Origin: Deltaproteobacteria bacterium
GTDB taxonomy: Bacteria > Desulfobacterota > Desulfuromonadia > Geobacterales > Pseudopelobacteraceae
Length of the DNA stretch: 62,398 nt
Assembly (NCBI GenBank): GCA_021780495.1
Contig: JAJXYO010000013.1
Location: 1 to 62,398, forward strand
Reading direction: 5' to 3'
Made by a program: the position numbers and the translations under genes. Below the pieces are notes generated by a model, which had not been told where the DNA came from, ran no database searches, and saw only the letters and a program-made list of their open reading frames with translations. Position 1 is the stretch's first letter, and the number at the start of each line of letters is the position of its first letter. Positions 37,695-47,700 of this stretch are shown in pieces.

Positions 37695-40600
37695 GGTTCA
37701 CACACCACCCTCACAGTAAAATCATTCATCTGATAGATCGTTTTCCCATCAACGGAGAGGAAACCGGCGGCGGTCATGACCCGTTGGTCATCATCCGCAG
37801 CGGTGATCCAGGCCTCGACCGTCACCAGCGTGTTAGTCGGTACCACCTGGCCGCGGTACAGCCAGCTGTGTTTTCTGCCCAGTGCCGAGGCCTCGATGAT
37901 ATCCCCCTCGTGCCAGCCCCAGCGCTCTACTGCGGCATATTTTACCAGCTGGAGGAATGATTCCAGCCCCAGCGAACCGGGCGTGACCGGGTCCTCGTAG
38001 AAATGGGCCTTGAAGAACCATTCTTCCGGGTCCACTGCTTTGACCCCGCGGATGTAGCCGAGTCCTTGCGGACCTCCATCGGGTACGAACAGGTCAATCC
38101 GGTCGATCATGCACAGCTGTCTGCCGGGGAAAGGAGATGCTTCGGGGTAGGGCAGGCTTCGGCCCCGCTCAGCCTCCGCTGCTGTAACCTGATATAACTT
38201 GGCGTCGCGGATGCCGACCTGGTTGGCCAGCGCTTCTTTGGAGAAGAACCCGAACATGGTATCGCCTTCGTAGAGGATGCCCCGTCGATCGGCCACGCTG
38301 AAGTCGTACTCCTGGATGATCATGCCGCCGCTGGTGGCTACCTTCTTCATGGTGGCACAGCAGGTCAGGAGCCCGCTGGCGGGCGTTACCGGGCGATGTT
38401 GCACCGCCGTGCCGCCCAGGTTGCGGAAGGAGATATCGCTCGGGCTGGTCAGGGCCGAACCGACGTAGGCGGCCAGCCAGCCGCAGGGCTGCAGGGCTGC
38501 TTCCAGCAGGACCGAGAAGGGCATGCGTCCCTGGCGCTCGGCGGCGAAGAACCAGGCGTCGGGCGGCAGGTCGTACTGGGCCTCGACCATAGCCCCGGCC
38601 GTCATCTGCCACGGTTCGCCGCGCAGGGCGGTCACCCGGTCCATGAACTGGAAGGGCGGTCCCGGCAGACGGGCGATCTTGCGGCCGCTGTCGAAGATCC
38701 GGTACGGCTCGCCGAAACCTTCGGAGGGTTTGCCGTTGCTGTAGGCCAGGATCTGTTCCTTGGTGTAGAGGGCCGGCTTCTTTCCCTCAGCCCAGCCCTC
38801 TCCCCGCAGGAGAGGGGGCGCATCGGACCACAGTTTCTCAAGTTCTTCTTTTGTCGTGCCGCTCAGGCGGGCCGACATGCTGGTGATCTCCACGATCGGC
38901 TTGCCGTCGGCGTACATCAGGGCATCGCAGATCACGTACGGCTCCGGCCGGTAGCCGATCTCACGGATCGTGACCTCGTAGGTGACGACCCTGGTGCTCT
39001 CCAGGACCTGGCCGCGACAGCAGAGTTTGCTGGCCACGCCCGGTACCGGTTCCCAGACCGCCCCAGCCGCTTCGGCCACCCAGCCCAGGCGCAGCAGGTA
39101 GATTCGCAGGGTGTGCATGCAGCACTCATACATCAGGGTACCGGGCATGACCCGGTCATCCACGAAGTGGCAGGTGATGAACCAGTCATCGGGGTGGATA
39201 TCGGCCTCGGCCCGGATGATGCCGATACCGCAGCGGCCGCCGCTCGGGTCGATCTCGTTGACACGGTGCACCAGACGCATGCGGCCGCCCGGAATGGTCA
39301 GAGGGCAATCGATCGGCAGACCGGCGAACAGCGGCCCGAAACAACCGGCCAGATCACCGGCCCGCAGCCGATCAAGCTGGACCGCGTCGTACCCCTCGCG
39401 CGCCACGGGCACCAGTGCCTGCCAGTCGGCCGGGCGGATGCCTTGGGTGGGGCGCAGGTCGATGGCCGGACGGACGATGCCCTGGCCGGCATCCAGCTCC
39501 TGCTGGCTGAAGAAACCGGCGCAGCCGTCGCGCATCGATAACAGCGGCTGGCCAGCGACCGTGGCCTCGAAGAAGAAACGGAACAGCCAGGTATCGCCCT
39601 GGCGGAAGAAGCGTTCGATGCGGATGTCGTAGTGGATGGTCTCGCCCGGACCGGGCAGGCCGCGGTGGAAGGTGACCACGGCGTCCAGCAGGCGGTAGAC
39701 CGCCAGTCCGCGGGTGATGAAGTCGATCCCCAGGTAGCCGGACAGGAACAGGTCGGCCTGCCCGGCCTCCACGGCGATGCAGGTCGGGATGCGGCCGCCG
39801 TCCAGGTACCAGGCGCCCGGGTGGATGTCGTGTTCGGTCACGACCCGGCCCTGGGTCATGGAACGGGCTTGGCCCTCGACGGCAATGATCCGGTCCACCA
39901 GCATGAGCGGTTCGTCCGGCAGTCTCACGCGGGTCGGAAAGCTGTCGACCTCGGCGAAATCCGGGCCGAGCATGCGGGCCACGGAGCCGATGGCGAATTC
40001 CAGACAGAGGTTGCGATCGAAGGCCGCGCTTCTACCCCGCTCACCGGCCGCCTCGTGAGGACTGGCCACAACCTGAGGACTGGGCTCCCCACCCTGAGCG
40101 GAGCCGAAGGGAGCGGAGTCGAAGGGAGCGGAGTCGAAGGGAGCGGAGTCGCAGGGAGCATCATCCCCCAGCGCCTGCCGCAGGGCCATTTCCAGCTCCA
40201 TGGCCTGGGCCATGGAATGGGAGACTGTCTCACTGAAGTCCAGGAAGGCCTTGTGGGCCCAGATCTGCTCTTGTTGCGCCCGGGCAAACTCGCCCAGCAG
40301 CGCCTCGGCAGTGTTCTTGGTGTTCTCTTCCCCGGGGAGAGGACTGCCCTGGGCCGGTTCGAAGGGGCCGGGGTGAAGGACATGTTCAGGTGCTGCTTGA
40401 GATGGTGCTGGCGGGAGTGGCGGCTGGAAGGGCAAGCCCCCCGTGGAAACCCGGACCTTGGCCGCTGAGCTCTCCGCTCCGGTCTGCGTCTGCGGCGCAT
40501 CAAACAACGGCGTCAGATTCAGTGGCACCCGCTCGGTGATCAGGTGTCCCAGCAGGCGCAGCAGCGTGGAATGCGGGTCCTGACCCTGATAACAGGCTGC

Positions 40601-43600
40601 GCGGGCCAGATGGGGTCTGCCCTCCAGGATACGGCCGATCATGCGGCTGCAGGAAGCGCCCGGGCCCATCTCGATGAACAGGCGTACGCCGTCGTGGTAG
40701 GCGGACTCGATGGTTGCGGGATAATCGATGCCGTGCAGCGCCTGACCGAGGATGGAAGCGGCGGCGCTCTCACGGGTTACAGTGTAGGAACCACCCTTGA
40801 CGCCGCTGTAATAGGTGATTCCGGCCGGCGGCGTGGTCGGGAAGAGATGCAGGTCGTGGTACGGAACGGCTACTGCTTCCGCCACCTCGCAATGCACGGT
40901 GGTGACCCCCTGCAGCGGGAAAAAATGGCAGTCGAGCCGGGCAACAAGCAGCTGGACAGCGGCGGCATCGCCACCCACCACGCATTCCTCGGGGGTGTTG
41001 ACGATCAGGAGATAGGCCCGGGGTATATCTGCCAACAGTTCCCGTACCCGGCTGGCTGGGGCCGCCACGACCCCCAGGCTCCAGTTGACGCTCTCTCCCT
41101 CACCCAGTCCCCAGACCTGGCGGGCCGCGCGGCATTCGCCGGCCATGTCGTGGGTGAAGAGCGTGGATTCCTGGATGCGGCTGTACATGAGATCCCGGTC
41201 CTGCCAGGCGTGCAGGGCGAGCAGTCCGGCCGATTCGCCCAGGCTGTAGCCGATAACAGCGGATGGCGTCACGCCGAAGCTGCGTACCAGATCACTGACG
41301 GCGCAGCCGGTGGCCACCTGGCCGAAGATCACGGCCCGGTGGTCGTTGTCGATCTCGCTGGCCGGTGCTCCGTTCCAGAACAGCTCCGGTTGAAACTGCT
41401 TGCGCAGATAGAGGTTGTCGCTGTCCTGGCGACGCAGGATCTCCGGCCAGCGGCTGAAGAGTTCCATGCCCATGCCGGGGTAGTGGTTGCCGGAACCGGG
41501 GAAGACAAAGGCCAGCCGGGCGTCACGGCCAAGCGGTGCCGCAGAATAGAACAGCCGGTCGCGCAGGGCCGGTACGCTCTCCGCTGTTACCCCGCCGGCC
41601 GGCAGGGCGCGTCTGCCCTGTTCGATCAACGCCTCAAGCTCGTAGCGGTTTCTGGCAACCATGGCCAGGGCCAGCGCTTTATGGGCTGTCCCCTGATACC
41701 GGGCGAGCCAACTGCCTGCCAGATCAGACAGGGCAATTAACTTATATTCAGACAGGTTACGATTGAGCAGTTCCAGCTGTGCTTCAAGTTCATGCGGGTT
41801 GTCGCCAGCCACTGCAAACAGGAACTCACTGTCTGTCCCGAGCGGTGCGAGGCGATCCGGCGAAAGGCCGGAGGGCTGGTTGTCCCACCCTTCGAGTACG
41901 ACATGGCTGCAGGAGCCATCAATCCCGCAACTGCTGACCCCGGCCCGGCGAGGACCCTCAGCCCGGTTGCGCAGCCAGTAGCGCGAGGCCCGCGGCAGGA
42001 AGAGCGGACCGTTGGCACGGAGTTCGGGACAGGGATCTTCCATGCCCCGGCAGGCGGGAATGATCTCCTGGTACAGGGCCAGACAGGTCCTGACCACGGA
42101 GGCCAGACCGGAGGCCGAGCCGCAATGGCCGATGTCGGCCTTGACGCTGGTAACGGCGCAGGAACGCTCAGCCATAGTGCTTTGACCGAAGAATGTTGCC
42201 AGGGCAGCTGCCTCCCTGCGATCCTCTTCGGGGTTACCGGCCGCGCTGGCCTCCAGATAATCGATTGTGGCCGGGTTGATGCCGGCATCCTGGTAGGCGC
42301 GCTCCAGGGCATTGCCGTAGGCGGTGACTCCGCCCGGTTGCCGGTCGCCACTGCTGGAACCCACGCCGCGGATGACGGCATAGATGCGATCACCGTCGCG
42401 CTCGGCATCTGACAGCCGTTTGAGAACCATGGCGGCCGCTCCTTCGCCGATAATAGCGCCGTCCGCGGCCTGGTCAAAGGGTAGCGCGGATCCCGCAGCG
42501 GAAAGGGGACGCAGGGCATGGTGACCGAAAACCGCCCGCAGGTCTCCCGCCAGGTCCACGCTGCCGACCAGCGCCCGGTCCAGCTCACCGGCCTGGAGCA
42601 GACGGAGTGCGGTTTCCAGCGAACGGACGCCGGAACTCTCCTCACTGGAGAGGGTGAAGCTCGGTCCGCCGACGCGGAACTCCCGCGCAATCCGGCTGGC
42701 AACGACACTGCCCAGGGCACCCATGGTCCGGTTGGCGCTCAAGGCCGGCCCGGTGGCGTCACAGAGCTGCGCGGTCCAGGCTTTCAACTCTTCTTCCGAG
42801 AGCACCCGCCCCAGTGCTTTGGCCCAGGCTTCGGCCTGTCCGGCCAGGGACCAGCGCAGGCTGAAGTTGGTGCTGTTCAGGTCGAGGGCGATGCCAATGA
42901 ACACTCCGGTGTCCAGATTGTCCTGGCGGTCCAGGCCGGCATCCTGCATGGCAGCCGCAGCGCTCTGGAGCATCAACAGCTGTTGGGGCAGCATCTCCTG
43001 CAACTCGCGGGGCGGGATGCGGAACTGGTCCGCTGCAATCGCTACCTGGTCCTGGAAAAATCCAGTAAAGGGGGTGCGATCGAGTCCCTGTTCTCGAAAC
43101 CAGGCGCTATCCTGTGCGCCCCACCAGGTGGTGGCTGTCGTGGGGCGGGTTGCCTGGTCACCGCCCAGTACCCGTTCCTGAAAGGCGCGCAGACCCTGCC
43201 AGGGGCCGAACCGGGCATCCAGGCCGACGACGGCGATGGGGGCAGCCGTGGCTGTGGCTTCGACTCCGCTCAGCCAGCGGGATGTTCCCTGTGTGGCATG
43301 AGATGTTCCCTGTGTGGCATGAGATGTTCCCTGTGTGGCATGAGATGTTCCCTGTGTGGCATGAGATGTTCCCTGAGCGGAATGGGACGTTTCCTGTGTG
43401 GAATAAGACGTTCCCTGAGCGGAGCCGAAGGGAGCAGGGACCGGCAGCCACTCTTCAATCAGCAGATGGGCATTGATGCCGCCGAAGCCGAAGGCGCTGA
43501 CAGCGGCTCTACGGGGTGTCGCCGGGGTGCGGCGCTGCCACTGCTCCGGTGCGGTCAGAACCCGGAACGGGCTCTGTTCCAGACCCATGCCGGGCTGGGG

Positions 43601-44791
43601 TCTGTTGAAATTGGCCGTGGGTGGCAGGGTCTCCGCCCGCATGGCCAGCAGGACCTTGGTCAGGGCCGCCCCGCCGGCAGCGGTCAGCAGGTGACCGATG
43701 TTGGATTTGACCGATCCGATCACGCAGGGATGAGAACGGGCCGGTGTCTCGCCCCACAACTCTTTCAGGCTGGCCACCTCGACGGCGTCGCCGACCGGGG
43801 TGCCGGTGGCGTGACACTCGATCAGGTCCACATCGCCCGGCTGCCACCCGGCCCGGGCATAGGCGGAGCGCATGGCACGCAGCTGTCCTTCGGACATGGG
43901 GGCCAGCAGGCTGCCGCCGACGTCGTTGGCCAGGCCGATGCCCCTGATGATGGCGTAGATCCGGTCACCCTGGGCCAGGGCATCCGAGGTCCGCTTGAGC
44001 AGGAACAGGCCGGCCCCTTCTCCCACCACCAGACCGTCACCGGCGGCATCGAAGGGTGAGCTGATGCCGCGTTTCGAGAGGGCGCGCAGCTGGGAAAAGC
44101 CCATTTGGGTGTAGAGCGGGTCGGGCCGGGAGAGGCCTCCGGTCAGCATGGCGTCGGCCCGTCCGGCCAGGAGTTCATCCACGGCCAGCTTGATGGCGTA
44201 CAGAGAAGAGGCGCAGGCGGCATCCAGGGTGCAGCAGCCTCCGCCCAATCCGAGGGCCTGGGCCAGGATACCGGCCGGTAAACCGGCTACATAACGATTA
44301 AGGGGGTTCGTGGAGGGGGGGGCGGCACTATGGCCGAGCAGCCGTTCCTCAAAGGTCCGGCCCAGCCAGGTGCGGGCCAGCTGGGTTGAGGTCTCGCTGG
44401 GGAGCGCCAGGTTGCCGATGATCACGCCGACCCGCGAGCGGTCGAGCGGTCCGGTGACGCCGTCGTCAAAGGCGCGCTTGCCGGCATGGATCAGCAGGTG
44501 AAAGAGCGGGTCGAGGCCTGCCAGGCGGGCCGGATCGATGGCCAGTCCACTGAGGGTGGAGGCGTCCGTAAGCTCATCGATAAAGCAGCCGCGGCGCGAA
44601 TAGACCCGGTCCGGTGCTCCGACAGCCGGATCAAAGGCCTGGCCGGGCGGGATCTGCCAGCGACCGGCGGGAACCTCGCGGGTCGCGCTGCGGCCGTCGC
44701 GGATATTCGACCAGAAGCTGTCAAGATCGGGCGCATCGGGGAAGATGCCGCCGATCCCGACGATGGCTACAGAGGGAGGAACCGACACCAT
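37691..44791 (-). CDS. pfaC: PfaC-type PUFA synthase subunit, KS-CLF-AT-DH-DH
   Basis: The 2366-residue megasynthase has an active ketosynthase first (about 5-440): LDAACASSLYA with Cys at about 190, HATGTPVGD and KSNIGHLL. Next is a chain-length-factor-like KS (about 510-960) in which the Cys is replaced (TLSSEESSGV). An acyltransferase follows (about 1075-1390; FPGSGNHYPGMG, GYSLGESAG), then two FabA-like dehydratase pairs (about 1600-2366). Hot-dog 2 (CHFVDDRVMPGTLMYE) and hot-dog 4 (AHFYEDPVTPGSL) keep the catalytic His; 1 and 3 (FAAERQGRMPF) do not. This domain order matches myxobacterial Pfa3 without its terminal AGPAT. Dispersed repeats fill the linkers at about 454-503, 1545-1565 and 1990-2003. 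It overlaps pfaA and oleA by 4 bp each. Confidence 0.92.
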   Translation of the reverse strand: MVSVPPSVAIVGIGGIFPDAPDLDSFWSNIRDGRSATREVPAGRWQIPPGQAFDPAVGAPDRVYSRRGCFIDELTDASTLSGLAIDPARLAGLDPLFHLLIHAGKRAFDDGVTGPLDRSRVGVIIGNLALPSETSTQLARTWLGRTFEERLLGHSAAPPSTNPLNRYVAGLPAGILAQALGLGGGCCTLDAACASSLYAIKLAVDELLAGRADAMLTGGLSRPDPLYTQMGFSQLRALSKRGISSPFDAAGDGLVVGEGAGLFLLKRTSDALAQGDRIYAIIRGIGLANDVGGSLLAPMSEGQLRAMRSAYARAGWQPGDVDLIECHATGTPVGDAVEVASLKELWGETPARSHPCVIGSVKSNIGHLLTAAGGAALTKVLLAMRAETLPPTANFNRPQPGMGLEQSPFRVLTAPEQWQRRTPATPRRAAVSAFGFGGINAHLLIEEWLPVPAPFGSAQGTSYSTQETSHSAQGTSHATQGTSHATQGTSHATQGTSHATQGTSRWLSGVEATATAAPIAVVGLDARFGPWQGLRAFQERVLGGDQATRPTTATTWWGAQDSAWFREQGLDRTPFTGFFQDQVAIAADQFRIPPRELQEMLPQQLLMLQSAAAAMQDAGLDRQDNLDTGVFIGIALDLNSTNFSLRWSLAGQAEAWAKALGRVLSEEELKAWTAQLCDATGPALSANRTMGALGSVVASRIAREFRVGGPSFTLSSEESSGVRSLETALRLLQAGELDRALVGSVDLAGDLRAVFGHHALRPLSAAGSALPFDQAADGAIIGEGAAAMVLKRLSDAERDGDRIYAVIRGVGSSSGDRQPGGVTAYGNALERAYQDAGINPATIDYLEASAAGNPEEDRREAAALATFFGQSTMAERSCAVTSVKADIGHCGSASGLASVVRTCLALYQEIIPACRGMEDPCPELRANGPLFLPRASRYWLRNRAEGPRRAGVSSCGIDGSCSHVVLEGWDNQPSGLSPDRLAPLGTDSEFLFAVAGDNPHELEAQLELLNRNLSEYKLIALSDLAGSWLARYQGTAHKALALAMVARNRYELEALIEQGRRALPAGGVTAESVPALRDRLFYSAAPLGRDARLAFVFPGSGNHYPGMGMELFSRWPEILRRQDSDNLYLRKQFQPELFWNGAPASEIDNDHRAVIFGQVATGCAVSDLVRSFGVTPSAVIGYSLGESAGLLALHAWQDRDLMYSRIQESTLFTHDMAGECRAARQVWGLGEGESVNWSLGVVAAPASRVRELLADIPRAYLLIVNTPEECVVGGDAAAVQLLVARLDCHFFPLQGVTTVHCEVAEAVAVPYHDLHLFPTTPPAGITYYSGVKGGSYTVTRESAAASILGQALHGIDYPATIESAYHDGVRLFIEMGPGASCSRMIGRILEGRPHLARAACYQGQDPHSTLLRLLGHLITERVPLNLTPLFDAPQTQTGAESSAAKVRVSTGGLPFQPPLPPAPSQAAPEHVLHPGPFEPAQGSPLPGEENTKNTAEALLGEFARAQQEQIWAHKAFLDFSETVSHSMAQAMELEMALRQALGDDAPCDSAPFDSAPFDSAPFGSAQGGEPSPQVVASPHEAAGERGRSAAFDRNLCLEFAIGSVARMLGPDFAEVDSFPTRVRLPDEPLMLVDRIIAVEGQARSMTQGRVVTEHDIHPGAWYLDGGRIPTCIAVEAGQADLFLSGYLGIDFITRGLAVYRLLDAVVTFHRGLPGPGETIHYDIRIERFFRQGDTWLFRFFFEATVAGQPLLSMRDGCAGFFSQQELDAGQGIVRPAIDLRPTQGIRPADWQALVPVAREGYDAVQLDRLRAGDLAGCFGPLFAGLPIDCPLTIPGGRMRLVHRVNEIDPSGGRCGIGIIRAEADIHPDDWFITCHFVDDRVMPGTLMYECCMHTLRIYLLRLGWVAEAAGAVWEPVPGVASKLCCRGQVLESTRVVTYEVTIREIGYRPEPYVICDALMYADGKPIVEITSMSARLSGTTKEELEKLWSDAPPLLRGEGWAEGKKPALYTKEQILAYSNGKPSEGFGEPYRIFDSGRKIARLPGPPFQFMDRVTALRGEPWQMTAGAMVEAQYDLPPDAWFFAAERQGRMPFSVLLEAALQPCGWLAAYVGSALTSPSDISFRNLGGTAVQHRPVTPASGLLTCCATMKKVATSGGMIIQEYDFSVADRRGILYEGDTMFGFFSKEALANQVGIRDAKLYQVTAAEAERGRSLPYPEASPFPGRQLCMIDRIDLFVPDGGPQGLGYIRGVKAVDPEEWFFKAHFYEDPVTPGSLGLESFLQLVKYAAVERWGWHEGDIIEASALGRKHSWLYRGQVVPTNTLVTVEAWITAADDDQRVMTAAGFLSVDGKTIYQMNDFTVRVVCEP
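38784..38818. repeat. ccctcagcccagccctctccc / ggagaggg palindromic repeat inside pfaC
   Basis: A copy of a different GC-rich dispersed palindrome (ccctcagcccagccctc ... ggagaggggg) lies in the linker between the two dehydratase pairs of PfaC. It is read in frame as about 12 residues (APPLLRGEGWAEG). Such repeats are normally intergenic in related bacteria. Confidence 0.7.
40096..40155. repeat. Four tandem 15-bp repeats in pfaC (AT-DH linker)
   Basis: Four consecutive copies of gagcggagtcgaagg start at 40096, 40111, 40126 and 40141, with one substitution in the first and one in the last. They encode a DSAPF pentapeptide repeat in a Ser/Pro-rich linker. The unit is the core of the ctgagcggagtcgaagg dispersed repeat. 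Confidence 0.9.
43281..43427. repeat. Tandem 21-bp minisatellite in pfaC (KS-CLF linker)
   Basis: Four perfect copies of gatgttccctgtgtggcat + ga start at 43281, 43302, 43323 and 43344, followed by three degenerate copies up to about 43427. They encode a TSHATQG heptapeptide repeat between the KS and CLF domains. It is flanked by ttcgactccgctcag (43259-43273) and ctgagcggagccgaaggg (from 43414), the two orientations of one dispersed repeat. Confidence 0.95.
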
Positions 44792-47700
44792 CAGGCGGCT
44801 TCCAGTACGACGCACCCCGGCTGAGACAGCTGATTACGGCGAAAGGCCCGTTCAAGGGAGGGATCGATGACACATTCGTATCCCTCCAACCGGGCAATCA
44901 GTTTACCGCTGGTCCGGTCGAGGAATTCCATGTCGGCCGAGGCGCTGTGCTCCCGTTCGGCAGTGACACGGATCACGATCTGGGCGCCGTTACGGGGAAA
45001 ACTGTCCTGAAACTGGCGGTAGCGTCCCGCAAACGACGGGAGGGAGCCGGAGCCAAAGCGTTCGAAGCTCCACAGGATCATGAGCTGGAAGGCGCAGTCT
45101 ACCACCAGCGGATCGGTGATCCAGCTATCCCTCAACGGCTGTCTGATCCAGATAGAGGGCTTGGGAGCCGCCTTTACCAGGGCCGAGATCCCTTTGGCCG
45201 AACAGCCGCCGATCTGTTCGATACCGTGCAGGTCGGGCCCGTGGAACAGGCGCTCCTGATCGTAGATCGCGCCGTTGTTCTGGGCATAGGGGCTGGCGGG
45301 CAGATCGACGATCGAACGGATGCCTTCCGGCAGCTTGGTGGCCAGGACGATTTCCGTGCGGGCGTGCAGGGTGGAGCGGCCGTCACTGTTGGAACTGGTC
45401 AGTTCAACCGGGACGTAATGCAGCGAGTCCCGTTTTTCGGCACGGCCGGCCAGCACCTGCAGCGAGCAGGTTGAGGTCTGTTCGAAGGTCACCCCTTTGC
45501 AGATTCGCAGATCGTTGAAGCCATGAAAACGGAAACCCGGATGGCCGTGCAGGGCGCCGTGGGCCATCCATTCCACGATCATGGCCATGGGGAGGACCGC
45601 CTTGCCGTCGATGACGTGAGAACGGATAAAGGGGTAGTCATCCACCGACAGGGTCAGGTTGAAGGCCTCCACCAAAGGTTTTGCCGGTGGCGCTGCCGTG
45701 ACCGGCAGAGATGTGACGGTCGTATCGGCCAGAGCGATCACCTCGATCGGTGAGCCGGTGGCGGCGATTTCCCGGACGAGCAGTTCGCCCCCCGCCGTCA
45801 GACTTATCAGGCCGATTCCTTCAACACCGAACACCTTTTTCAGGGCAGGAGTGACCATGCCGCCGTCCCACGGTCCCCAGTTTATGCTGACGATGCGGCA
45901 GTCCGGCCGCTGCCGTGACTCGGCCTGGGCCAGTTTATTGAGGACCTCGTTGGCCACGGCGTAATCCACCTGGCCGCTGCGGCCGAAGCGGCCGGTAGTC
46001 GAGGCGAACAGGGCGATAAAGCGCAGGTCATCGGCGCTGGTGGCGGCCAGCAGTGTGCGCAATCCCGTAACCTTGGTGCTGTAGACCTGGGCGAACTGCT
46101 CGCGGGTCTTGTCGCTGATCAGGCGGTCGGCCAGAACGCCCGCGCCGTGGACGATACCCCGAACAGGGCCGTATTCGCGGCGGATTGTTTGCAGCAGGCC
46201 GTTGACAGAGTCGCTGTTGCGGATATCCACCGAGCGGTACACGGCCTGTCCACCGGCCGCCTCGATTCCGGCCAGGGTCGCTTTCAGTTCCCGTCCGGCG
46301 ATAACGGACTGATAGCGCTCTTCAATGACTTTGGGATGCAGCTTTTCCGGTGCGTGCCGAAGGATGGCCCGTTTGATGGCGCTTTCATCCGTCAGGAACG
46401 TCAGCCAGTCCGGCTCGGCGGCGGGCTCGGGACTACGTCCGAGCAGGATGAGCAAGGGACGGTAGGCTTCGGCCAGAGCAATCGCGGTGGCTGCGGTAAC
46501 GCCACGTCCACCGCCGGTCACCACGACGACCTCTCCCGCTTGCAGGGGCGGTGAGGTGGCGGCTGTCACTGCCGGCAGATCAGACAATACCAGACTTATC
46601 CGTCCCGCTGGGCTCAGGCCCACTTCGAGCGGCCCAACCTGGAACAGTTCGTCTGCCACGGCGCGAGTTGCTGCCGCTGTGTCGGGGAAGCACCCCAGAT
46701 CAATGGCCTTGCAGGCCACCTCCGGCCATTCACGGGCTGCTGTTTTGGCCAGTCCGGCCAGGCCACCGGAGAGTGGATCAGCCAGGCTGGAACCGCTTAC
46801 AAAGGCAAAGGCGCCGTCCAGCCGGGATATGGTGCTGAAAAAGGCACCGCTCTCCGCAGCACTCTGGCGCAGGGCCGGGGCGGCTTTTTTCAGCAGCAGA
46901 AAGGCGTTCTCCAGGAAGCTGTCGTCGGTCCCGCCGGCCGGGGCCACGATAACCAACCCCGAGATGGTATCCAACGGCAGGCCATCCAGATCTTCATCGG
47001 CCTTGATCAAGCGTACGGCACGACCCGCGCTGCTCAGAATGGAGCAGAGTTCGCCGGAGAAGGGGGAAGCGTCGTCGGTCACCCAGATGATGCCGTTGTC
47101 CGCTATCGCGAGCTTGTCCGCAGACGCTGCGAGAGCCAGCGGGATAACGGTGCTGCGATGAAGGGTGCTGGTGTGCCCGGCAACCTGCTCGCTGCTCGGG
47201 GGCGGAGATGTGACCGGGTGTTTGCTGCTGGCTGTCGTTGCGCCGGCTTCAAGAAAGCGGGCGATCTCTCCCAGGGTATGCAGGCTGCCCAGGTGTTCCG
47301 GGCCGATGACCGGTGCGCCGGGCAGACGTTCCTGCAGCGCCGAAAGGATCTCGACCCGCTTGATGGAGTCGATGCCCAGGTCCGAATCCAGACCCATCTC
47401 CAGCTCCAGCATCTCCACCGGGTAACCGGTCTTCTCGCTGACGACCAGCAGCAGGGTCTCGCTCAGGTTCGCAGAGCTGTCTGCCGGGATGGCAGGCGCT
47501 GCTGCTGTTGGAGCAGAGCCCGCAGCGAGGAAGCGGGCGATCTCTCCCAGGGTATGCAGGCTGCCCAGGTGTTCCGGGCCGATGACCGGCGCGCCGGGCA
47601 GACGCTCCTGCAGCGCCGAAAGGATCTCGACCCGCTTGATGGAGTCGATGCCCAGGTCCGAATCCAGACCCATCTCCAGCTCCAGCATCTCCACCGGATA

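Noticed and set aside
42640..42665. Loss of the active-site Cys in the second ketosynthase of PfaC as a damaging mutation
   Set aside because: Replacement of Cys is normal for the chain-length-factor partner in PUFA synthases.
42518..44059. 513-residue plus-strand frame opposite pfaC
   Set aside because: Shadow frame; the minus strand has uninterrupted KS and CLF motifs.
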